A stretch of DNA of 64,000 bases from Georgenia daeguensis (GCF_039537705.1 NZ_BAABBA010000003.1:186001-250000), one strand, 5' to 3'; shown: positions 37,688 to 46,015, counted from the first letter of the stretch. The notes: generated from the letters alone by a model not told the origin. Made by a program: numbers and translations.

Positions 37688-38464
37688 TCAGTCGAGGAAC
37701 CCCAGCACCGCGGCGGTGACCTCCGCCGTCGCCTCCAGGTTGGAGATGTGGGCGGCGTCGACCTCGACGTACCGCGCGCCGCGGACGCTCTCGGCGATCG
37801 CCCGCGTGGCGGCGGGCGGGGTGGGCAGGTCGCCGCTGGCCCCGATCACGAGCGTCGGCGCGGTGATGCCGCCGATCCGCTCGCGCAGGTCCGTCTCCGC
37901 CAGCACGTGGCAGGTGGCGGCGTACCCGGCGTCGTCGGTGGCGAGCAGCATCGCCCTGAGCCGGGCCGCGAGCTCGGGGTGCTCGCGGGCGTGGTCCGGG
38001 GTCAGCCACTTCTCCACGACGGCGTCCGCGATGGCGCCGAGCCCGGAGGACTCCACCAGGGCCGCCCGGTCGAGCCACGCCTGCGGCTCGCCGATCTTGG
38101 CGGCGGTGTTGGCGACGACGAGGCGGTCCACGCGCTCGGGGTGCTCGACGGCGAGGTACTGGCCGGTCAGGCCGCCGATCGAGATCCCCACGACGTGCGC
38201 GCGCTCGACCTCGAGATGGTCGAGGAGCGCGACGACGTCGCCAGCCAGGTCGCTCATCCTGTAGGGGCCCGCGGGGGAGGAGGACAGCCCGTGGCCGCGG
38301 CTGTCGTAGCGCACGACGTGGAAGCGCTCGGCGAGCGCACCGACCTGGGGCTCCCACAGGTCAAGGTTGGTGCCGAGCGAGTTGGACAGCACGACCGCCG
38401 GGTTCGCGGCGTCGCCGTCTACCTCGTACCGGATCGTGGCGCCGGGGGTGGTCAGGGTGGGCAT
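37688..38464 (-). CDS. catD: 3-oxoadipate enol-lactonase
   Basis: Alpha/beta hydrolase that opens 3-oxoadipate enol-lactone. The 258-aa product has NSLGTNLDLWEPQV (oxyanion region), the nucleophile elbow GISIGGLTGQYLA, and a C-terminal DAAHISNLE with the catalytic histidine. It is similar in layout to the PcaD half of PcaL in this window, so the activity is duplicated. Placement next to catC suggests that it serves the catechol branch while PcaL serves protocatechuate. Start ATG after AGGAG. Confidence 0.9.
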   Translation of the reverse strand: MPTLTTPGATIRYEVDGDAANPAVVLSNSLGTNLDLWEPQVGALAERFHVVRYDSRGHGLSSSPAGPYRMSDLAGDVVALLDHLEVERAHVVGISIGGLTGQYLAVEHPERVDRLVVANTAAKIGEPQAWLDRAALVESSGLGAIADAVVEKWLTPDHAREHPELAARLRAMLLATDDAGYAATCHVLAETDLRERIGGITAPTLVIGASGDLPTPPAATRAIAESVRGARYVEVDAAHISNLEATAEVTAAVLGFLD

Positions 38465-38471
38465 GGGGCTC

Positions 38472-38768
38472 CTAGAGGTAGTTCTGGCCGGCCAGGTAGG
38501 CCTTGCGCCACCGGCTCACGACCACGCGGTCGAAGAGGTCGGCCCGGGTGAACGGGTCCTGCGCGATCAGCGCCTCGGCCTCCTCGCGAGTGTCGACGTC
38601 GAGGAGGTAGATCCCGCCCGAGGCGGTCTCGCCGTCGTCGGAGAGCTTCGCCCCGCAGGCGAGGAGCAGCTCGGCGTTCGCGGCGAGGAACCGCAGGTGC
38701 TCGTCCCGCACCTGCAGGCGGAGATCGTGGTGGCCCGGCTTGTCGTAGGTCTCGACGAGGTACGGCAC
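38472..38768 (-). CDS. YciI family protein, second copy
   Basis: The 98-aa product (MPYLVETYDKPGHHDLR...) has RDEHLRFLAANAELLLACGAKL, GGIYLLDVDTREEAEALIAQDPF and FDRVVVSRW, matching YCII-related proteins. The GTG start is 4 nt after the catC stop, and its own stop is 7 nt before catD, so it is co-transcribed with both. Two distinct YciI genes in one degradation operon are unusual; isomerase, dehalogenase or lactone-handling roles are plausible but unproven. Confidence 0.85.
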   Translation of the reverse strand: MPYLVETYDKPGHHDLRLQVRDEHLRFLAANAELLLACGAKLSDDGETASGGIYLLDVDTREEAEALIAQDPFTRADLFDRVVVSRWRKAYLAGQNYL

Positions 38769-38772
38769 GGCG

Positions 38773-39051
38773 CTACCTGATGGACGAGCCGTGCTTGGCC
38801 AGGGGGGTGACCTTGATGGTCATCCACCTGTACAGCGGCAGGCCGGAGAGGATCTCGTGGAGCCGGTCGTGGTTCTCGACGTCGAAGATCGAGTAGTTCG
38901 CGTACTCGCCGACGACGCGCCAGATCTCCGCCCACTCGCCCCCGCGCTGGAGCTCCTGGGAGTAGGCCTTCTCGCGGGCGATCGTCTCCTGCGCGACGTC
39001 GGCGGGGACGGTTTCGGGGATGTCGACGACCATGTGGACGAGGTACAGCAT
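38773..39051 (-). CDS. catC: Muconolactone delta-isomerase
   Basis: Converts muconolactone to 3-oxoadipate enol-lactone in the catechol branch. The 92-aa product matches CatC end to end: MLYLVHMVVDIP, REKAYSQELQRGGEWAEIWRVVGEYANYSIFDV and PLYRWMTIKVTPLAKHGSSIR. Length is that of the family (about 92-96). It has an excellent ribosome site AAGGAGG 5 nt before the ATG. No catA or catB lies in the window, so muconolactone must be produced by enzymes encoded elsewhere. Confidence 0.94.
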   Translation of the reverse strand: MLYLVHMVVDIPETVPADVAQETIAREKAYSQELQRGGEWAEIWRVVGEYANYSIFDVENHDRLHEILSGLPLYRWMTIKVTPLAKHGSSIR

Positions 39052-39097
39052 GTTGCCTCCTTGGCGGTGGGGAGCGGGGAGCGGGGTGGGGCGGCGG

Positions 39098-40495
39098 TCA
39101 GCCGAGGAAACCCCACAGCAGCGTCGCGCCGCAGTACAGGACGCCGACGTAGAACATCATGATGACCGTGTAGCCCATGATGTCCTTGAGCTTGAGCCCG
39201 GACAGCGCCAGGGCGGGCAGGATCCAGAACGGCTGCACGAGGTCGTTCCAGGCGTTGCCGAGCTGGACGGACATGGCGGTCTGCGCGTAGGACGCGTCGA
39301 GCGCGGTGGCGGCCTCCATCATGAACGGCCCCTGGATGATCCAGTGCCCGCCGGCGGACGGGGCGAAGAAGTTGATGACGAAGCTGGAGACGATGCCCCA
39401 GAACGGCAGGGTCTCGGCGCCGGAGACGCTCACGAAGAGCTCGGAGATGGTCACGACGAGCCCCGAGGCCGCCATGATCCCGAGGATGCCGGCGTAGAAC
39501 GGGAACTGGAGCACGATCCCGGCGGCGGTCTTGATGCCCTCGCCGAACTTCGCCACGTACTTCGCCGGCGTCCCCATCAGGATGATGCCGAGGAACAGCA
39601 CGATGAAGTTGATGATGTTGATGTTCAGCGCGCGGCCGTCCGCGAAGTACAGGACGACGAAGACGATGCCGAGGACGCCGATCGCGAGCGCGAGGATCCG
39701 GGAGTTGTTGAGCCTCGCGGCGACGGTGTTCTCGAGGTCGACGTCCGTCCGCACGGCGGCGGCGACGCCGGAGGCGGCCCGCTCGCGGTCGATCTCCTTG
39801 ACCGGCTGGCCGGGCCGGGGGTGCAGCCACGCGTTCAGCAGGGGCAGCGTGGTGACCGTGACGAGGGCGAGGATCAGCATCGGCGCGGAGAAGATGGTCT
39901 CCGAGAGCGGGACGACGCCCATCTGGTCCACCAGCGGGTGCTCCTCGGCGGCGATGGTCACCGGGATGGTGGCCGAGAGGCCCAGGCCGTACAGGGTGAA
40001 CCCGGAGTAGGCGGACGCGATGATCAACGGGTGGTGCACGCCGCGCACCCCGAGGGCGAGCTTCTTGGCGACGACGCCGCCGATCATGAGGCCGAAGCCC
40101 CAGTTGATGTAGGAGCCGACGGCGCCGACCAGGGTGGCGACGATGATCGCCTGCCGCGGGGTCCGCACCCTCGCGACGATGCGGTCGAGCATCCGGTCGG
40201 TGACGGGCGCCGAGGCGAGCACGTAGCCGGCGACGAGGATGACGGCCATCTGGGTGGTGAAGGCCAGGAGGTCCCAGAAGCCCGTGCCCCACGCGTCAGC
40301 CATGTCGAGGAAGTTCTGCCCCTCGATCGTCACGGCCATGAGCAGCGTGAGGAGGGTCAGCCCGATCGCGAAGACGAACGGGTCGGGGAGGTACTTGCGC
40401 ATGAGCTCCGTGAAGAAGCCCGTGACTGACGACATGACTGTGCGGCGTGGCCGGTCCTGCGCGACGGGGGCACCTTCGGTGGCGACCTTCGACAT
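39098..40495 (-). CDS. atoE: AtoE-type short-chain fatty acid transporter
   Basis: Membrane transporter of the AtoE/SCFA family (PF02667). The 465-aa product has about 12-13 hydrophobic segments. Landmarks are LMRKYLPDPFVFAIGLTLL, GSYINWGFGLMIGG, YSGFTLYGLGLSATIPV, and a C-terminal FAPSAGGHWIIQGPFM repeated in AtoE homologs. Known family members carry short-chain fatty acids such as acetoacetate. First gene of the operon atoE-catC-yciI-catD-yciI-SBF, so here it may take up 3-oxoadipate or another dicarboxylate (inference). ATG at 40495 after GAGGAC. Confidence 0.9.
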   Translation of the reverse strand: MSKVATEGAPVAQDRPRRTVMSSVTGFFTELMRKYLPDPFVFAIGLTLLTLLMAVTIEGQNFLDMADAWGTGFWDLLAFTTQMAVILVAGYVLASAPVTDRMLDRIVARVRTPRQAIIVATLVGAVGSYINWGFGLMIGGVVAKKLALGVRGVHHPLIIASAYSGFTLYGLGLSATIPVTIAAEEHPLVDQMGVVPLSETIFSAPMLILALVTVTTLPLLNAWLHPRPGQPVKEIDRERAASGVAAAVRTDVDLENTVAARLNNSRILALAIGVLGIVFVVLYFADGRALNINIINFIVLFLGIILMGTPAKYVAKFGEGIKTAAGIVLQFPFYAGILGIMAASGLVVTISELFVSVSGAETLPFWGIVSSFVINFFAPSAGGHWIIQGPFMMEAATALDASYAQTAMSVQLGNAWNDLVQPFWILPALALSGLKLKDIMGYTVIMMFYVGVLYCGATLLWGFLG

Positions 40496-40557
40496 CGTGG
40501 TAGGTCCTCTCGGGGGCGCGCTCCAGCTCTGTGGGCGCGATGGCTGATCCGGAACGA

Positions 40558-40618
40558 CGTTCGGCCTTCGAACGGTCGTCGGCTAGGCGAACGAATATGA
40601 CGTGCGACACTGCCGCAC
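40558..40618 (-). promoter_or_regulatory. Promoter and palindromes upstream of atoE
   Basis: On the minus strand CATATT (40599-40594) is a possible -10 box. CGTTCG-N5-CGAACG (40558-40574) lies just downstream of the predicted start and resembles IclR-type GTTCG/CGAAC operators. GTGCGACACTGCCGCAC (40602-40618) is a 17-nt near-palindrome (one mismatch pair) over the spacer and -35. Both positions fit repression by the cluster's IclR proteins. Confidence 0.45.
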
Positions 40619-40653
40619 GCCCGAGCTGTCCAGGATGTGGGAAGAAGCGCGCG

Positions 40654-41364
40654 TCACCAGCCGCGCGAGCGCCACTCGGCCAGGTGCGGCCGCTCCCGGC
40701 CGAGCGTGGTGTCGTCCCCGTGCCCGGGGTAGACGCGCGTGTCGTCGGGGAACCGGGCGAAGACGCGTGCCTCGACGTCGTCCATCAGAGCGGTGAAGTC
40801 CTCCGGCGACCACGTCCTGCCGACGCCGCCCGGGAAGAGCGAGTCGCCGGTGAACAGGTGGACCCGACCGGGCCGGGGAGCGCCGTCGTCCTCGCGCAGG
40901 ACCAGGGCGACGGACCCGGGGGTGTGACCGCGCAGGCCGACCACCTCGAGCCGGAGGCCGCCGAGGTCGACGACGTCCCCGTCGGCGAGCGTGCGCGTGA
41001 CCGGGACGGGCAGCTCGGCGGCGTCGGCGGCACCGGCCAGGACGGCGGCGCCGGTCGCCTCGACGACGGCGGGCAGGGCCCGGTGGTGGTCCCAGTGGCG
41101 GTGGGTGGTGACGACGGCGTCGAGCCGGCCGGAGCCCTCGGCGACGAGGGCGAGGAGCCGGGGGCCGTCGTCGGCGGCGTCGATCAGGAGCTGGCTGCCG
41201 TCGTCGGCCGTGAGCAGGTAGGCGTTGTTGTCCTGCTCCGAGACGGAGGCCTTCCGCACCGTGACCCCGCCCAGCCGGTGGACCGCGACGGGCCCGCCGG
41301 GCTCGACGTGGGCGTGGCGCAGGTCGTCGTCGTCGGCGTGGGAGGGGGAGGGGTGCTCAGGCAT
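40654..41364 (-). CDS. Metallo-beta-lactamase fold hydrolase (glyoxalase II-like)
   Basis: Likely zinc or iron hydrolase of thioesters. The 236-aa product carries the full metal set: H88, H90, D92, H93 in THRHWDHH, H147 in RGHTPGS, D174 in FTGDSLFPGG, and H215 in VYPGHGDDT. FTGDSLF and GVGRT are typical of glyoxalase II relatives. The ATG at 41364 overlaps the end of the GH15 gene by 8 nt, so it is the second gene of that operon. The substrate is not predictable; actinobacteria mostly use mycothiol rather than glutathione. Confidence 0.9.
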   Translation of the reverse strand: MPEHPSPSHADDDDLRHAHVEPGGPVAVHRLGGVTVRKASVSEQDNNAYLLTADDGSQLLIDAADDGPRLLALVAEGSGRLDAVVTTHRHWDHHRALPAVVEATGAAVLAGAADAAELPVPVTRTLADGDVVDLGGLRLEVVGLRGHTPGSVALVLREDDGAPRPGRVHLFTGDSLFPGGVGRTWSPEDFTALMDDVEARVFARFPDDTRVYPGHGDDTTLGRERPHLAEWRSRGW

Positions 41365-43396
41365 GGGGCTCTCCGTGGGGCAGGTTCGACCGACGGGCGC
41401 TCGGCGTGCGCTCGTGGTGGCGCGTGACGTGGGCGTGCTCGCCGGTGCGGCGCGGGGCGTGCTCGTGCAGCGGCGCCTGCGCACCGAGCGGGACGGGGCT
41501 CGCGGCCGCGACGTGCAGGGAGTGGGCCGCCCGCACGAGCGCGAGGTGGGAGAACGCCTGCGGGAAGTTGCCGGTGAACCGTCGGTTCACCGGGTCGTAC
41601 TCCTCGGCGAGCAGACCGACGTCGTTCATCGTCCCCACCAGCTCGTCCATGTGGCGGCGGGCGGTGGCGACGTCGCCCGTGCGCGCGAGGGCGTCGACGA
41701 GCCAGAAGCAGCAGGCGAGGAACGGGTGCTCGTCCCCGGCCAGGCCGTCGACGCCGGTCTCGGTGCGGTACCGGCGGACCCACGGCCCGTCCGCCAGCTC
41801 CTCGCGGACGCGGGCCACGGTGCCCAGGACCCGGGGGTCGTCGGGCGGGAGGAAGCCCACCTGGACGAGCTGGAGGAGCGAGGCGTCGGTGTGCTTCGCG
41901 CCGTAGTACTGGACGAAGGAGTTCAGCTCCGCGTCGAACCCGTGCTCCAGAATGTCGGCCCGGATCTGCCGCCGCACCTCGCGCCAGCGGTCCACCGGCC
42001 CGCCGAGCCCCTGGTGCTCCACGGCCCGGACCGCGCAGTCGAGCGCCGCCCAGCACATGACCTTCGAGTGCGTGAAGTGGCGCAGCGGGCCGCGGATCTC
42101 CCAGATGCCGTGGTCGGGCGTCTGCCAGCGGTCGATCATCCCGTTGACGAGGACACGCTGCAGGGCCCACGCGTCGTGGTCGACCCGCATGCCCGAACGC
42201 CGGGCCAGGTCCAGGGCGAGCATGACCTCGCCGAGCACGTCGTTCTGGTGCTGGTCGACGGCGCCGTTGCCGATGCGCACGGGCGCCGAGCCGGCGTACC
42301 CGGGGAGGTGGTCGAGGGTGCGCTCCGGCAGGTCACGGGAGCCGTCGAGCCGGTACATGATCTGCAGGTTCTCGGGGTCCCCGGCGGCAGCCCGGAGCAG
42401 CCACTGACGCCACTCGTCGGCCTCCTCGCGGTAGCCGACCTCGATCATCGCCTCGAGGGTCAGCGCGGCGTCGCGGAGCCAGGAGTACCGGTAGTCCCAG
42501 TTGCGCCCGCCGCCGAGCTGCTCGGGCAGCGACGTGGTCGCCGCCGCGGCGATCCCGCCGGTCGGCTCCTGGGTGAGCAGGCGCAGCACGAGGAGCGAGC
42601 GCACCACCTGCTCGCGGTAGCGCCCCTGGTAGGTGGTCAGGCGGGCCCAGTCGGCCCAGGTGGTCTCGGTCTCCTCCAGCTGCGCCGCCGTGTCGGGCAG
42701 GAGGGGGACCGGCTCCCACGACTTCTGCCACGTCATCACCAGCGTGACCGTCTCGCCGGCGCTCACCGTGAACCGGTCCGCATGCCTGCCGCGGACCCCG
42801 CGCGGGAGCCGGTCCCCCGCGAGGGTGAGCGAGTCCGGGCCGGCGACGGCGTGGATGACCTCGTGCCCGTCGGCCGCACGCTCGCGGTGGATCCAGGGCT
42901 TCGTGCGGCCGTAGCCGAACCGGACGACCCACTCGTGCTCGAAGGTCACGGTCCCGGTGACGCCCTCCACCCGGCGGATGAGGTCCGACCGGCCGTCCGC
43001 GAGCGGCATGGCGTCGACGACGCGGGCCGTGCCTGTGGGCGTGGTCCAGGTGGTCTCGAGGACGAAGCTGTCCCCGCGGTAACGCCGGCTGACCGTGACC
43101 CCGTCCTGAGCACCACCGTCGGCGGCCCGGCGGCCGTCGCGCTCGTCGTCCCCGTCGCCGGCGTCGTTTCCGTCGACCTCGTCCGCGACGGCGGCCAGGA
43201 GCCACCGGCCGTTGTCCGGGGTGCCGAGGAGGGCGGCGAAGAAGGCGGGGGAGTCCAGCCAGGGGAGGCACAGCCAGTCGACCGAGCCGTGGCGGGAGAC
43301 GAGCGCGACCGAGTGGGCGTCGCCGAGCGCCGCGTAGTCACCGATCGGCGCGGGGCCGGGACGCCGGGGCGGCACCTGGTGTGGGGGGCTGGTCAC
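41357..43396 (-). CDS. Glycoside hydrolase family 15 protein
   Basis: Cytosolic GH15 enzyme; actinobacterial members include trehalases and glucoamylase-like enzymes. The 679-aa product has an N-terminal beta-sandwich (IGDYAALGDAHSVALVSRHGSVDWLCLPWLDSPAFFAALL broken by turns) and an (alpha/alpha)6 barrel with GGGRNWDYRYSWLRDAALTLEAM, HGIWEIRGPLRHFTHSKVMCWAALDCA (catalytic glutamate in GIWE) and LLAEEYDPVNRRFTGNFPQAFSHLALV (second glutamate). An acidic insertion (about 74-97) and a histidine-rich tail are peculiar to this copy. Trehalase activity is a guess by family. GTG start. Confidence 0.92.
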   Translation of the reverse strand: MTSPPHQVPPRRPGPAPIGDYAALGDAHSVALVSRHGSVDWLCLPWLDSPAFFAALLGTPDNGRWLLAAVADEVDGNDAGDGDDERDGRRAADGGAQDGVTVSRRYRGDSFVLETTWTTPTGTARVVDAMPLADGRSDLIRRVEGVTGTVTFEHEWVVRFGYGRTKPWIHRERAADGHEVIHAVAGPDSLTLAGDRLPRGVRGRHADRFTVSAGETVTLVMTWQKSWEPVPLLPDTAAQLEETETTWADWARLTTYQGRYREQVVRSLLVLRLLTQEPTGGIAAAATTSLPEQLGGGRNWDYRYSWLRDAALTLEAMIEVGYREEADEWRQWLLRAAAGDPENLQIMYRLDGSRDLPERTLDHLPGYAGSAPVRIGNGAVDQHQNDVLGEVMLALDLARRSGMRVDHDAWALQRVLVNGMIDRWQTPDHGIWEIRGPLRHFTHSKVMCWAALDCAVRAVEHQGLGGPVDRWREVRRQIRADILEHGFDAELNSFVQYYGAKHTDASLLQLVQVGFLPPDDPRVLGTVARVREELADGPWVRRYRTETGVDGLAGDEHPFLACCFWLVDALARTGDVATARRHMDELVGTMNDVGLLAEEYDPVNRRFTGNFPQAFSHLALVRAAHSLHVAAASPVPLGAQAPLHEHAPRRTGEHAHVTRHHERTPSARRSNLPHGEPHA

Positions 43397-43526
43397 CGTC
43401 CCGATGCTCCCAGGACGGGGCGGAGGGGGCCAGGGGAAGCGATCCCGGCATGGTCACGCTCGGGCCGTGCGCCTTCCTCGGAAGATGTGCAGGCGCGAGC
43501 GGCTGCAAGAAGCGCGGTGGTCCGGA

Positions 43527-43532
43527 CATTCT
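43527..43532 (+). promoter_or_regulatory. Weak -10 candidate ahead of serpin upstream ORF
   Basis: CATTCT at 43527-43532 keeps only the A2 and T6 bases of a -10 box, but sits 6 nt before the ATG at 43539, the geometry of leaderless starts in this window. Confidence 0.3.
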
Positions 43533-43538
43533 CCGGGT

Positions 43539-43583
43539 ATGACACAGAACTGCGCCGCAACCCCCGCCGCCGGAGAGAGATGA
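43539..43583 (+). CDS. Possible 14-codon upstream ORF before serpin gene
   Basis: ATG 43539 reads MTQNCAATPAAGER and ends in TGA 43581-43583, which overlaps the serpin ATG (ATGA). If the weak -10 upstream is real it is leaderless and feeds ribosomes to the serpin start, which also has its own GGAGAG at a short distance. Confidence 0.35.
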   Translation: MTQNCAATPAAGER

Positions 43584-44842
43584 GCGCGGTGGCAGAACCG
43601 AGGCGCGCCGGACCCGCTGCGGCCGCGGGCGTGGCTGCGCTCGCGCTCGTCCTCGTCGCCTGTGGCGGGGCCGGTGGCCGGCCGGGCGACGGCGCGGGGG
43701 ACACCCTGGACGCCGATCTCGCGGGCAGTCTTTCGCCCGAGGACGCCGCGGCGGCGGCCGCGGGCGTCAACGCCTTCGGCTTCGACCTGCACGCCGGCGT
43801 CGCTCAGGACGGCGGTAACACGGTGACCTCGCCGCTGTCGGCGTCGGTTCTGCTGGCGATGGTGGCCGCCGGCGCCGGCGGGGACACTGCCGAGGAGATG
43901 GTCGATCTGCTGCGCCTCGACGGTCCGCGGGACACCCGGAACGCGGCACTGCTCGCCGACCTGGTCGACACCGACGACGTCACGCTGTCGGTCGCGAACT
44001 CGCTCTGGGCGGCCGAGGGCTATCCGTTCGAGGACGACTACGTCTCGTTCGTGCAGGACACCTATGGGGCGACGCTCGACGAGGTCGACCTCGGCTCGCA
44101 GGGCGCCGCCGACGCGATCGACGACTGGGTCGAGAGGCGCACCGAGGGCCTGATCGACGAGATCGCCAAGGATCTCGACCTGCCCGACCCGCAGGCGGTG
44201 CTGGTGCTGCTCAACACGGTGTACTTCCTCGGCACCTGGACCACCACGTTCGACGAGGCCGACACCCGCGAGGCGACGTTCACCCTGGCTGGCGGCGAGA
44301 AGGTGGACGTGCCCACCATGCACCGCAGCGACGCGGCGCTGGAGACCTCCGTCGGTGACGGCTTCCAGATGCTCCGGCTCCCCTACGGCGAGGAGGAGCG
44401 CTTCGCCATGGAGGTGCTGCTGCCCGACCAGGACGTGCCTCTCGACGAGCTGCTCGACGACCTCGACGCCGAGGCCTGGCGGGACGCGGTCGACGACCTC
44501 GAGACTGCCACCTTCTCCGAGATCGCCCTGCCGCGCTTCGAGCTCGAGTGGGACGCCAACCTCAACAAGGTTCTGCAGTCGCTCGGGATGGTGTCCGCCT
44601 TCGGAGGCGGGGACTTCACCCCGATGTCGCCGAGGAACCCGTTCCTCGACACCGTCGTGCAGAAGACCTACATCCGGGTCGACGAGCAGGGCACCGAGGC
44701 CGCGGCGGTCACGGGCGGGGTCATGGCCGAGTCCGCCGGGCCGCCGCCGTTCCGGGTCGACCGGCCCTTCGCGTTCACCGTCAGTGACCGCGAGACCGGC
44801 GCCGTGCTCTTCCTCGGCAGCGTCCACGACCCCCGCGGCTGA
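43580..44842 (+). CDS. Serpin family lipoprotein, inhibitory type
   Basis: Predicted cell-surface inhibitor of serine (or cysteine) proteases. The 420-aa product starts with a lipoprotein signal whose lipobox is LVAC (C28), a short Gly/Asp linker, then a complete serpin fold: NTVTSPLSASVLLAMVAAGA, LLNTVYFLGTW, VPTMHRSD and the C-terminal signature PFRVDRPFAFTVSDRETGAVLFLGSV. The hinge of the reactive loop reads EQGTEAAAVTGG, matching the small-residue pattern of inhibitory serpins; counting from the hinge glutamate puts P1-P1' near Ser-Ala in VMAESAGPPPF. Bacterial serpins are uncommon. It is diverged in direction from GH15 and has its own promoter. Confidence 0.93.
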   Translation: MSAVAEPRRAGPAAAAGVAALALVLVACGGAGGRPGDGAGDTLDADLAGSLSPEDAAAAAAGVNAFGFDLHAGVAQDGGNTVTSPLSASVLLAMVAAGAGGDTAEEMVDLLRLDGPRDTRNAALLADLVDTDDVTLSVANSLWAAEGYPFEDDYVSFVQDTYGATLDEVDLGSQGAADAIDDWVERRTEGLIDEIAKDLDLPDPQAVLVLLNTVYFLGTWTTTFDEADTREATFTLAGGEKVDVPTMHRSDAALETSVGDGFQMLRLPYGEEERFAMEVLLPDQDVPLDELLDDLDAEAWRDAVDDLETATFSEIALPRFELEWDANLNKVLQSLGMVSAFGGGDFTPMSPRNPFLDTVVQKTYIRVDEQGTEAAAVTGGVMAESAGPPPFRVDRPFAFTVSDRETGAVLFLGSVHDPRG

Positions 44843-44897
44843 CGTTCACCGGCGGTGCCTTCCGCGTTAATGGTTCGGCAGTCGTCGTGCCGGTCGA

Positions 44898-44903
44898 TAT
44901 GGT
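44898..44903 (+). promoter_or_regulatory. -10 box for GNAT gene
   Basis: TATGGT at 44898-44903 gives a leader of about 45 nt to the GNAT start. It lies within a long inverted repeat (CACCGGCGGTGC at 44847-44858 with its complement at 44921-44932) that could form a terminator-like stem for the serpin gene. Confidence 0.35.
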
Positions 44904-44955
44904 CGGGCCCGCACGGTCGAGCACCGCCGGTGCGTGACGAGCGGAGTGGACGAGG

Positions 44956-45600
44956 ATGGTCGCGACGATGGTCGTGGTTCAGAGCGGAGACGAGCTCGGG
45001 GAGGCCTACCGGCGCCGCGTCACCGAGGTCTACGTGCGCAGCTTCGGGCAGGACTTCGTCGCGTTCTCGCGAGACACGGGCGCGCTCGCGGACGCGTTCG
45101 AGCACATGCTGCTGCTCGACCGGTTCTACGTCGCGCTCGTGGACGGGGACCCCGCCGGCCTTGCCTCGCTCACCGAGGGCGACCAGACGGTGTTCGCGCC
45201 GCGATGGCGGGAGATCCGGCGTCACCTCGGGCCGGTGCGCGGGCTGCTGTGCTACGTGGTGATCCGCAGGTGGTTCATGAAGCCTTCGGACGGCGCCCGG
45301 CCCGGGCTCGCCGAGATCGGCTTCGTCGCCACCGAGCCGGCTCACCAGGGTCGCGGCGTCGCGACCGCGCTGCTGCGTCACCTGCTCGCGCTGCCCGCAT
45401 ATCGCGAGTACGTGCTCGAGGACATCAAGGACACCAACGCACCCGCCCTCGGCCTTTACGCCAAGCTCGGCTTCACGGTGTACAAGCGTCGGAAGGTGCG
45501 CTTCGCCCGCCGTGCCGGATTCAGCGAGCTCCTGTCGATGAGGCTCGTGCAGGACCCCGCGTCGCAGTCCCGCTCCCAGCGGTCGCCCGGAACCGCCTGA
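44956..45600 (+). CDS. GNAT family N-acetyltransferase
   Basis: Acetyl-CoA-dependent acyltransferase; substrate unknown. The 214-aa product has the acetyl-CoA loop EIGFVATEPAHQGRGVATALLRHLLA (motif A, QGRGVA) and motif B DTNAPALGLYAKLGF. The N-terminal 100 residues (GQDFVAFSRDTGALADAFEHMLLLDRFYVALVDGDPAGLASLTEGDQ) form the substrate-side half. ATG 44956 follows GGACGAGG; a second in-frame ATG lies four codons later. Confidence 0.85.
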   Translation: MVATMVVVQSGDELGEAYRRRVTEVYVRSFGQDFVAFSRDTGALADAFEHMLLLDRFYVALVDGDPAGLASLTEGDQTVFAPRWREIRRHLGPVRGLLCYVVIRRWFMKPSDGARPGLAEIGFVATEPAHQGRGVATALLRHLLALPAYREYVLEDIKDTNAPALGLYAKLGFTVYKRRKVRFARRAGFSELLSMRLVQDPASQSRSQRSPGTA

Positions 45601-45668
45601 CACGTGGGCGACGCTGCAGCGGTGGGGGCTCTTCCGGCGTGCGTCCCTGCGGGTTGTGCGCTGGTGCC

Positions 45669-46015
45669 GTGAGCGAGTCGCTCGTCTTCGGCGCCATCGC
45701 CTCCAGCGCGCTCGTGCTGGGTTCGCTCATCGGCGTGCGGTTCGAGCTGCCCAAGAGAGTGCTGGCGGTTCTCCTGTCGTTCGCGGCCGGCTCCCTGATC
45801 ACCGCCCTGACCTCCGAGCTCTTCGAGGACGCGCACGAGCGCGGCGGCATCTGGCGTGCAGCGGTCGGACTGTTCGTCGGTGCGGTCGTCTTCACGCTCC
45901 TGAGCGCGCTGCTCGCCCGGAGCCGGCGGGGCGAGGACCTGCGTGCCGCTGGGCCGGAGGTGACGTCGAACACACGTGCGGCGCGGATGTCGGCCCTGGC
46001 GCTTATCATCGCCGG

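Noticed and set aside
44847..44932. 12-bp inverted repeat with a 62-nt loop after the serpin gene as a mobile-element end
   Set aside because: No transposase, target duplication or matching copy was seen; a simple stem or chance symmetry is enough.
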